31,983 nucleotides of DNA from Betaproteobacteria bacterium (GTDB lineage Bacteria > Pseudomonadota > Gammaproteobacteria > Burkholderiales > Casimicrobiaceae). The DNA lies in NCBI GenBank assembly GCA_016717855.1, contig JADKEV010000047.1, forward strand, positions 1-31,983. Direction: 5' to 3'. Positions 8,179 to 14,923 of the stretch are shown piece by piece; position 1 is the first letter of the stretch; every line of letters starts with the position of its first letter. Made by a program: the position numbers and the translations under genes. The notes under the pieces are model-generated. The model saw only the letters and a list, made by a program, of their open reading frames with translations, did no database searches and was not told the origin of the DNA.

Positions 8179-8916
8179 TCAGAATCCTTCGTCGGGATGC
8201 AGGTAGCGCCACTGGCCGATCGGCAGGTCGCCCAGCATCACGCGGCCGATGCGCACGCGCTTCAAGCCGACGACCTTCAACCCGACCAGCTCGCACATCC
8301 GGCGGATCTGCCGCTTGCGCCCCTGGTTGAGGACGAAGCGCAACTGGTTGTCGTTCTGCCACCAAACACTGGCCGGCTTGAGCATCTGCCCGTCCAGCGA
8401 CAGCCCGTGATTGAGCCGCTTCAGATCTGCGGCGGCGAGCGTGCCTTGCACGCGCACCAGGTATTCCTTTTCCACCGCCGAGTCCTCGCCGATCAGCTGC
8501 TTGGCGATGCGCCCGTCCTGCGTGAGCACCATCAAGCCGGTGGAGTCGATGTCCAGGCGCCCCGCGGGTGCGAGTCCGCGCAACTGGCGCGGATCGAAGC
8601 GGATGGCCGCGCGATCCTCGCGCCAGCGCGTCTCCGGCTTGACCAGCACCACGGCGGGCTCATACCCGTCCTCGGCCTGGCCCGAGACGTAGCCGATCGG
8701 CTTGTTGAGCAGGAGGGTCACCCGCTGCGCCTGCTGCGCCTGCGCGTCGCGCTCGATCATGATCTTCTGGTCCGGGCGGATCTTGGTGCCCAGTTCGCTG
8801 ATCACCTGGCCGTCGACGCGCACCCAGCCCTTGGCGATCCACTCGTCGGCCTCGCGGCGCGAGCAGAGCCCGAGCTCGGACATGCGTTTGGACAGGCGCA
8901 GCGTGGTGTCGGTCAT
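8179..8916 (-). CDS. rluF: Pseudouridine synthase, RluF-like (S4 domain)
   Basis: This is an RsuA/RluB/E/F-family rRNA pseudouridine synthase of 245 residues. An N-terminal S4 RNA-binding domain (LRLSKRMSELGLCSRREADE) precedes the catalytic domain. The catalytic aspartate lies in GRLDIDSTGLMVLTQDG, and a downstream motif, GRKRQIRRMCE, is the version typical of RluF, which modifies U2604 of 23S rRNA in E. coli. The closely related RluB and RluE remain possible, so the symbol is tentative. Start ATG is at 8916, with no strong ribosome-binding site visible. No partner gene is evident. Confidence 0.85.
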   Translation of the reverse strand: MTDTTLRLSKRMSELGLCSRREADEWIAKGWVRVDGQVISELGTKIRPDQKIMIERDAQAQQAQRVTLLLNKPIGYVSGQAEDGYEPAVVLVKPETRWREDRAAIRFDPRQLRGLAPAGRLDIDSTGLMVLTQDGRIAKQLIGEDSAVEKEYLVRVQGTLAAADLKRLNHGLSLDGQMLKPASVWWQNDNQLRFVLNQGRKRQIRRMCELVGLKVVGLKRVRIGRVMLGDLPIGQWRYLHPDEGF

Positions 8917-9000
8917 GGGGTGATGGTGCGAGACGTGAGCGGAAGGATACCAGCAGACGCAGCGTGACGCGCGAACCGGACAAGTCGTGCCATTGGCGGG

Positions 9001-9110
9001 TCAGGCGGCGACCACCCGGTTGCGTCCGCCGCGCTGTGCCGCATAGAGCCGCTGGTCCGCGCTCTTGAGCAGGTCGCCCAGCGTCCCGACGGCCTGCAGC
9101 ACCGCAGCGC
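9001..9110 (-). pseudogene. C-terminal remnant of a GGDEF diguanylate cyclase
   Basis: On the minus strand a frame ending at the TGA 9003-9001 reads DLLKSADQRLYAAQRGGRN followed by RVVAA. This is the characteristic last helix and tail of a GGDEF domain (family form: ADxALYxAKxxGRNRV). Upstream the frame gives no GGDEF signature or rest of the domain before the phosphatidylserine synthase stop at 9239. Only the tail survives, probably after deletion. Confidence 0.6.
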
Positions 9111-9238
9111 CGCGACTCGGCCTGCTCCAGCCAGCCACGCTCGGCGGATTTCGCCGCGGCGGCCACTGTGCCCGTGGCGGCGGAAGCGGAGGCGGGTGCG
9201 CTGACCATACCGTGGGAGACGGCGCCGCCGGCCGGTGC

Positions 9239-9871
9239 TCAGAACTTCGGGATGCGCAGCGTCTTGCTGATCATCAGCGTCCCGGAGGCTGCGAACATCA
9301 GCACCAGCGGATGCAGGGTCCACGGCCCGATGACCCACGCGCCGCCATAGAGGTCGACGCCGAGGTGTCCCTGCCAGCACGCGTAGGCGAGGACGCCCAC
9401 GAGAGCGACGCTGGTGGGGATCGGCGTGCCTTCGAAGTACTTCACCTTGCCCGTTCCCTCTGACAGTTGCTCGGCCGTGACGTTGTAGCGCGCCAGCCTG
9501 CTCACCCCGCAGCAGACGAAATAGATCAGCACCGCGGCGTCCCAGCCGCCGCTCATGCCGGCCGCAAAGGCGAGGGCCGCCGGCGCCACCCCGAAGGAAA
9601 TGATGTCGGCCAGCGAGTCGAGTTCCCGGCCGAGCGCCGAATACTGGTTGCGGGCGCGGGCGATGCGGCCGTCGAAGATGTCGAGGATGAAGGCCAGCGG
9701 CAGCAGGAGCGCGGCGATCTGGAAGTGCAGCGAATAGCCGGAGTTCAGGAAGAGCATCGCGAGGAACACCGACCCGACCCCGCAGGCAGCGTTGCCGAGC
9801 GTGAAGAAGTCCGCGAGGTGGAACTCGCGGAGCATCGAGAAATGCCGGGGCTTGTCAGCTTGCGTGACCAT
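9239..9871 (-). CDS. pssA: CDP-diacylglycerol--serine O-phosphatidyltransferase
   Basis: This inner-membrane enzyme makes phosphatidylserine, the precursor of phosphatidylethanolamine, from CDP-diacylglycerol and serine. The CDP-alcohol phosphotransferase signature DGxxAR-x8-Gx3Dx3D is complete: DGRIAR at about 67-72, Gly81, Asp85 and Asp89. Several hydrophobic helices surround it, as in the integral-membrane (Bacillus-type) PssA rather than the E. coli peripheral enzyme. The protein is 210 residues. The start at 9871 is supported by GGAGG 6 bp upstream. The frame stays open further upstream, but that extension has no family similarity. A phosphatidylcholine synthase is less likely given its length and topology. 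Confidence 0.88.
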   Translation of the reverse strand: MVTQADKPRHFSMLREFHLADFFTLGNAACGVGSVFLAMLFLNSGYSLHFQIAALLLPLAFILDIFDGRIARARNQYSALGRELDSLADIISFGVAPAALAFAAGMSGGWDAAVLIYFVCCGVSRLARYNVTAEQLSEGTGKVKYFEGTPIPTSVALVGVLAYACWQGHLGVDLYGGAWVIGPWTLHPLVLMFAASGTLMISKTLRIPKF

Positions 9872-10096
9872 CGATACCTCCGGGCGCGCTGCGCCGAGGC
9901 TGAAGTATCTCCGAGCCCGGGAACCCCGGTCAATCGAAGATTTGATGCGACGATTTAATGCGGACACCCGCGGCCGACGGCGGCGCCAGCCCGGTCCGCG
10001 GGAATGCCGGCGCACCTGCATTGACGTTGCGCAATGCGCGTTTCGACACGCCTGGGTTATTCTCGCGCGTATGACAAGCTCGCTCCGGATCGCGCG

Positions 10097-10759
10097 GTGA
10101 AAATCCTGCTGGTGGAAGACGACTCCATACTGTGTTCGCGCCTCAGGGACGACCTGGGCCGGCGGGGCTACGCCGTTGATGTCGCGGGGAATGGCGTCGA
10201 TGCGGAGCATCTGGGCTCCGAATGGCCCTACGATGCGGTAATCCTCGACCTCGGTCTTCCGCAGCGATCCGGCCTCGACGTGCTCAGGCAATGGCGCGCG
10301 CGGGGAAATGCAGTCCCGGTCCTCATCCTCACCGCGCGCAGCGCCTGGCAGGAAAAGGTCGAAGGCTTTAGCGCGGGCGCTGACGATTATCTAGCCAAGC
10401 CGTTCCATGTCGAAGAACTATGCGCCCGCCTGGGCGCGCTGATCCGGCGCACGCATGCGCAACCGACCGGCGTCGTGACCGCCGAGGGCCTGACGCTCGA
10501 CGAGGCGCGCCAGTCGGTCGTCTCCGGCGGCGTGCTGATCGGACTTTCCGGCGTCGAGTTCCGGTTGCTGCGCTACTTCATGCTGCACGCCGGGCAGGTG
10601 TTGTCGAAGGGCCATCTCGCCGAGCATGTCTACGACAACGATTCGAACCGGGACAGCAACGTCATCGAGGTGTACGTCAATCACCTGCGCAAGAAGCTCG
10701 GTTCCGGCTGCATCACGACCCGCCGCGGCCAGGGCTACGTCTTCGGGGCGCCACGCTGA
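10097..10759 (+). CDS. OmpR/PhoP-family response regulator
   Basis: This is a DNA-binding response regulator of 220 residues. The receiver domain carries the acidic pair EDD at 7-9, phosphoacceptor Asp51 (VILDLGLP), Thr79 and Lys101 (YLAKPF). The C-terminal winged helix has LSGVEFRLLRYFML and the RDSNVIEVYVNHLRKKL recognition helix typical of the OmpR/PhoP/QseB group. A GTG at 10097 gives the canonical VKILLVEDD start. The in-frame ATG at 10034 would add an unrelated tail. The TGA overlaps the ATG of the next gene, its cognate kinase. It lies close to the cytochrome locus, but no direct link to it is shown. Confidence 0.92.
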   Translation: MKILLVEDDSILCSRLRDDLGRRGYAVDVAGNGVDAEHLGSEWPYDAVILDLGLPQRSGLDVLRQWRARGNAVPVLILTARSAWQEKVEGFSAGADDYLAKPFHVEELCARLGALIRRTHAQPTGVVTAEGLTLDEARQSVVSGGVLIGLSGVEFRLLRYFMLHAGQVLSKGHLAEHVYDNDSNRDSNVIEVYVNHLRKKLGSGCITTRRGQGYVFGAPR

Positions 10760-12087
10760 TGCGCTCGCTGCTCGTGCCACTGGTGATCGGGCTGTTGCTG
10801 AGCCTGACCGCGGTTTTCGGCGTGCAATGGTCGGCCGTCCGGTTTTCCATCGATGCGGTGATGAAAGACTATATCGCCCGCGAACTGGCGCAGGAGTCCG
10901 ACGAGTTGTTCGGCGCGCTGTCGCTGCGGCCGGATGGAGAAGTGAAGCTGGCGCTGGAGCACTTCGATCCTTCGTTCCTGGAGCCGTCCTCCGGCCGGTA
11001 TTACCAGATCCAGCTCGAGCGGGCGGTTACGCTGCGCTCGCCGTCGCTGGCGAGCGATACGCTGGCCATGGTCCCGGTCGAGCGGGGCACGCGCCACGCC
11101 GGCCGCGCCGCCGGCCCGAAGGATCAGTTGTTGCTCCTGATTTCGTCCGGCTACGAGTTGGGCGGCCGGCCGGTCACGATCGGCGTCGCCGCGGACTTGA
11201 AACCCCTCCACACAGAATTCGACAGCCTGATGGCGCGCTACACCCAGGTGTCGCTGGTCATGTTCGCGCTGCTCGTGGTGCTGCAAGTCGGGATCGTGCG
11301 CCTGGCGCTCGCGCCGTTGCGCCGGATTCAGGCTGACGTGAACCGCCTCGAGCGGGGAGAAATCACGCAGCTTGGCGAACGCGTGCCCGCCGAAGTGCTG
11401 CCGCTGGTGCGTGAGGTCAACCGGCTGCTGGCGCTGCTCACGCGGCGGCTGCAACGCTCGCGCGAGTCCCTCGGCAACCTCGCGCACGCCTTGAAGACGC
11501 CCCTGACGGTGCTCACGCACATGGCGGACGACGACCGGGTGCGGCGCGACCCGGTGCTGGGACCGCAGATGGCGGCGCAGGTGGGCATCCTGCGCAGCCG
11601 CATCGATGCCGAACTCAGGCGCGCCCGAGTGGCCGGGGGGCGCGCCACCGGCGCGCCGCTCGATCTGCCGGCGGAACTCGACGCGCTGGCGGCGACCTTG
11701 CGCAAGCTCTATCGCGATCGGAAACTGGACATCACCTGCCGCGTGCAGCCCGGCGTGCAGTTTCGCGGCGACCGCGAGGATTTGCTGGAGTTGTGCGGCA
11801 ACCTGCTCGACAACGCCTGCAAATGGGCGCGCACCCGCGTGCTGATATCGGCGCGCGCCGAGAACGGCCTGCTGCTGACGGTCGAGGACGATGGTCCCGG
11901 CTGTTCGCCCGACGACCTGACCCGGATCACGCGGCGGGGCGTCCGCCTGGACGAGGAAACCGAAGGGTACGGACTCGGGCTGGCCATCGCCAGCAGCATC
12001 GCGTCGCTGTATGGCGCGGAACTGCGCTTCGGGCGCTCGCCGGAACTGGGCGGATTTGCGGCAACAGTGACTTTTCCGCCGAACTAG
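10759..12087 (+). CDS. Sensor histidine kinase, PhoQ/QseC-like
   Basis: This is a membrane sensor kinase of 442 residues paired with the response regulator through a one-base TGATG stop/start overlap. Transmembrane helices fall at about 4-24 and 165-184 and enclose a periplasmic sensor of about 140 residues. A HAMP-like linker follows. The phosphoacceptor is His243 in GNLAHALKTPLTVL. The ATPase domain shows the N box (CGNLLDNACKWA), G1 (VEDDGPGC) and G2 (GYGLGLAIA). The sensor contains ELFGALSLRPDGEVKL, similar to QseC/PhoQ-type sensors of beta-proteobacteria. The ligand is unknown. Confidence 0.92.
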   Translation: MRSLLVPLVIGLLLSLTAVFGVQWSAVRFSIDAVMKDYIARELAQESDELFGALSLRPDGEVKLALEHFDPSFLEPSSGRYYQIQLERAVTLRSPSLASDTLAMVPVERGTRHAGRAAGPKDQLLLLISSGYELGGRPVTIGVAADLKPLHTEFDSLMARYTQVSLVMFALLVVLQVGIVRLALAPLRRIQADVNRLERGEITQLGERVPAEVLPLVREVNRLLALLTRRLQRSRESLGNLAHALKTPLTVLTHMADDDRVRRDPVLGPQMAAQVGILRSRIDAELRRARVAGGRATGAPLDLPAELDALAATLRKLYRDRKLDITCRVQPGVQFRGDREDLLELCGNLLDNACKWARTRVLISARAENGLLLTVEDDGPGCSPDDLTRITRRGVRLDEETEGYGLGLAIASSIASLYGAELRFGRSPELGGFAATVTFPPN

Positions 12088-12498
12088 CCGTTCGGTGACC
12101 GAACCCTCCAGGCTTTCAGCTTGGTTTCAGGTACGGCGCGTATAGTCCAAAACCTATAACGAAATGCCAAAGGCATTCACGCCATCGGGTTGAGAGAAAC
12201 CCACGGGGATCTGGACAGATTTGAACGTGCCCGGCCCTTTCTGATTCGTCCTGAAAATCAATAGATTGTTGTAGAAGTGCACATTTGCCAACGTTTTTGG
12301 TCGGCAGAAATGATATATGACTATTGCATATGACATTTATCAATGCGAGAATCAATTTATTGATTTGGCATATGAGGATTTGGTGGCAGACTTTCTCCCA
12401 GCATCAGGATTCGCCTGCGGTCAGGTGGCAACGCACAAAGCAGCGAGCCGGCCCGGTCCATCATGCGTGAGCGTGAAAGCAACCTGCCGGTGCCGGGC
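12088..12498. other. Gene-free AT-rich stretch between convergent genes
   Basis: No convincing coding sequence is present. Short open frames on either strand resemble no family I recognise and lack ribosome-binding sites. The part from 12241 to 12360 is only about one third G+C by hand count, against roughly two thirds around it. It contains a perfect palindrome ATCAAT-TT-ATTGAT at 12351-12364, paired CATATG hexamers at 12327-12332 and 12369-12374, and a small GGGTT/AACCC hairpin near 12187-12203. It may be a remnant of foreign DNA or an unannotated small RNA. Confidence 0.5.
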
Positions 12499-13803
12499 TC
12501 AGGCGGTTCCGTACATGGTCTCGACCGTCACGCCGAGGTCGCGCAGCAAGGTGGTGGGAAGTATCCCGCCGGCCTGCACGATGACCGCATCGTTGCCGAT
12601 CGTCAGGGGCGTCCCGTCGACCAGCAGTTCCACCGCGTCCGGGAGGATGCGTTGAGTCTCCGCCTTCATCCGCACATCGACCCGCCCCGCGGCGCCGGCG
12701 GCCTCGATCAATTCGCGGTTCTTGCCCTTCAGGCGACTGAACGCCTCGCCGCGATAGGCAACCGTCACCGTGGTTCCCGGCTCCGCGGCGCAGGCGAGCG
12801 CGGCCTCGATGGCGCTGTCACCGCCGCCGACCACGAGCACGCGCTGCCCCCGATACTGCTCGGCGTCGATCAACCGGTAGACGACCTTGGACAGTTCCTC
12901 GCCGGGAACCTCGAGCTTGCGCGGCGTGCCGCGCCGTCCGATCGCCAGCAATACCGAGCCGGCATGCAGCACATCCGCGTTGGTCTCGATCCGGAAACTG
13001 CCGTCGGCCTGGCTGAGACGGTCCATCCGCGTTCCAAAGCTGATCTGCAGGCCCGTGCGGGCGACGACGTCCTGCCAGAACGCGAGCAGCGTTTCCTTGC
13101 TCACTTCGCTGAACTCGACGCGGCCGATGATGGGCAGGTCGACCGGCGCCGTCATCGCGATCTTGTTGCGCGGAAAGTGGAAGATGGCGCCGCCCAGGTC
13201 GGGTTCCTGGTCGATCACGAGGTAACGCAGCTTGAGTTCCGTCGCGCCCAGCGCGGCGGCGAGGCCGGCCGGTCCGGCGCCGACGATGACGACGTCCAGC
13301 GGTGCGCTCGACCGGGGTCGCCTGGCGATCGACTTGATTGCCTGGCGGCCCTGTTCGGAGGCTTTGCGGATCAGGCCCATGCCGCCCAGTTCGCCGGCGA
13401 TGAATATCCCCGGGATGTTCGTCTCGAAGTCAGGATTCACCATCGGGATGTCCACGCCTCGGCGCTCGCTGCCGAAGACCAGCGTGATCGCGCTCACCGG
13501 GCACGCGTCGGCGCAGGCGCCATGGCCGATGCACGCGGCCGGGCTGATCAGCTGCGCCTTGCCGCCGATGATGCCCAGGGCCTGCTCCGGGCAGGCGTCC
13601 ACGCAGCCCGCCGAGCCGACGCAGATCGCCGCATCGATTACGGGGTGCAGCGAGACCGGTTCGGTGAGCCCCGCCTCGACCGCTTCGACCAACGCCTGCC
13701 GGTAGCGGCTCTCGGCGCGGCGCCTGCGCAACGTGTAGATGAGCACGATGACGGCAAGCGGCAGGAAGTAAAGAGCGAAGGTGGCAGCGGTAAGTTCGGA
13801 CAC
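12499..13803 (-). CDS. Membrane-anchored ferredoxin/flavin NAD(P)H oxidoreductase
   Basis: This is a predicted inner-membrane redox protein of about 434 residues. An N-terminal hydrophobic helix (about 6-24) is followed by RRRR, which places the rest in the cytoplasm. A two-cluster ferredoxin domain follows: Cys61-Ser64-Cys67-Cys71 and Cys91-His94-Cys97-Cys101, so the second cysteine of each usual CxxCxxCxxxCP motif is replaced. Then come a TNIPGIFIAGELGG segment, an FAD-type GAGPAG (175-180) and an NAD(P)-type VVGGGDSAIEAA. There is no thioredoxin-reductase CxxC. It probably moves electrons from NAD(P)H through flavin and Fe-S to the divergently encoded membrane cytochrome. The start is GTG 13803, with ATG 13854 possible. 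The similarity to TrxR/YpdA flavoproteins is clear, but the role is inferred from context. Confidence 0.82.
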   Translation of the reverse strand: MSELTAATFALYFLPLAVIVLIYTLRRRRAESRYRQALVEAVEAGLTEPVSLHPVIDAAICVGSAGCVDACPEQALGIIGGKAQLISPAACIGHGACADACPVSAITLVFGSERRGVDIPMVNPDFETNIPGIFIAGELGGMGLIRKASEQGRQAIKSIARRPRSSAPLDVVIVGAGPAGLAAALGATELKLRYLVIDQEPDLGGAIFHFPRNKIAMTAPVDLPIIGRVEFSEVSKETLLAFWQDVVARTGLQISFGTRMDRLSQADGSFRIETNADVLHAGSVLLAIGRRGTPRKLEVPGEELSKVVYRLIDAEQYRGQRVLVVGGGDSAIEAALACAAEPGTTVTVAYRGEAFSRLKGKNRELIEAAGAAGRVDVRMKAETQRILPDAVELLVDGTPLTIGNDAVIVQAGGILPTTLLRDLGVTVETMYGTA

Positions 13804-13948
13804 GTTTGCAGCAATCGACGGCACCGCGGCACAAGCGGTGCGGGTTCTGCGCATTGTAACTGGTACAGAGTTGTCGCGCGGCGAACGGGGGACGCCTGCC
13901 GCTTCGAGAAACCGAGTAACGACGCATCGAGCGTCAGGGAGCGTGCCC

Positions 13949-14911
13949 ATGCCAAACGAGCCATTCGCGGCGACCGCGTCACTCGATCCGCTGATCGGAA
14001 GTAGCCCCCGCGCGGCGCGCGCCCGGGCAACGCACAGGCCCGGGCCCAGGCCCGCGGTCCGGGCGCAGCGCGGTGCGGAACGTGGCGAACTCCTGTTCCT
14101 CATCGGCGTGTTCGCGCTCGCCACGACGGCCGCCGGCGTCGCGCGCTCGGGATGGTTCACGCCGGGCTCGGACTTCGGTTACTGGATCGGCGTCGCCGGC
14201 GGTGTCGGCATGCTCACGCTGTTCCTCTATCCGCTGCGCAAGCGCTGGCGGCCGGCCCGCAACATGGGCACGACGAAGTTCTGGTTCGCGCTGCACATGA
14301 TGCTGGGCATAGTGAGTCCGCTGCTGATCGTCCTGCACTCGACGCTTTCGTTCGGATCGATCAATGCGACCGTCGCGTTCGCATCGATGGTGCTGGTCGC
14401 GACCAGCGGCATCATCGGGCGCTACCTCTACAAGCGGATTCACCACGGACTCTACGGCCGGCGCGCGACGCTGGCGGAACTGCAAGCCAGGCTCGGCCTG
14501 GACTCGGGGCGGCTGCACTCGAAGCTCGCCTTCGCTCCGCAGGTCGAGCAGCGCCTCGCGCAATTCGCGCGCGGCGCGGACGTGGCGGTCGGCAACCGCG
14601 GACTCGGCAGCCCGCTGCGCTTCGTCCTGCTGGGATTCGAGGCGGCGCTGGTCCGGCGCGCCTGCGCAACCGAAGTGAAACGGGCGCTGAAGGAGCGCGC
14701 CGCCGCCGACGCGTGGCCCAGGGAGAAGCTCGAGCGCCGCGTGCGGTCGCGCAAAGTGCTGATCGCGCGCTACGTGGGCGCGGTCAAGCAGGTCGCGCAG
14801 TTCGGCGGATACGAGCGGCTCTTCTCGTGGTGGCACGTGTTGCACGTGCCCCTCATCTTCATGCTGGTTCTCTCCGCGATCGCGCACGTGATCGCGGTGC
14901 ACATGTACTGA
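13949..14911 (+). CDS. Integral membrane protein, candidate b-type cytochrome
   Basis: This protein of 320 residues has about five hydrophobic helices (near 48-63, 75-96, 110-130, 136-155 and 295-318) and a long basic cytoplasmic loop in between. One helix carries two histidines 13 residues apart (FALHMMLGIVSPLLIVLH). The last helix begins WWHVLHVPL and ends AHVIAVHMY. Histidine spacing of this type is how ferric-reductase-like and cytochrome b proteins hold two hemes across the membrane. No named family was recognised with certainty. GGGAG lies about 8 bp before the ATG. It is divergent from the flavin oxidoreductase and 12 bp upstream of the 30-heme cytochrome gene, so it is the likely inner-membrane link between them. 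Confidence 0.72.
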   Translation: MPNEPFAATASLDPLIGSSPRAARARATHRPGPRPAVRAQRGAERGELLFLIGVFALATTAAGVARSGWFTPGSDFGYWIGVAGGVGMLTLFLYPLRKRWRPARNMGTTKFWFALHMMLGIVSPLLIVLHSTLSFGSINATVAFASMVLVATSGIIGRYLYKRIHHGLYGRRATLAELQARLGLDSGRLHSKLAFAPQVEQRLAQFARGADVAVGNRGLGSPLRFVLLGFEAALVRRACATEVKRALKERAAADAWPREKLERRVRSRKVLIARYVGAVKQVAQFGGYERLFSWWHVLHVPLIFMLVLSAIAHVIAVHMY

Positions 14912-14923
14912 TCGCGGACGGGC

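Noticed and set aside
10034..10096. Upstream start for the response regulator
   Set aside because: It adds 21 residues unrelated to the family. The GTG at 10097 gives the canonical VKILLVEDD beginning.
12116..12355. Short minus-strand frames in the AT-rich gap as a small gene
   Set aside because: No ribosome-binding site and no recognisable domain. Overlapping alternatives in two frames look equally random.
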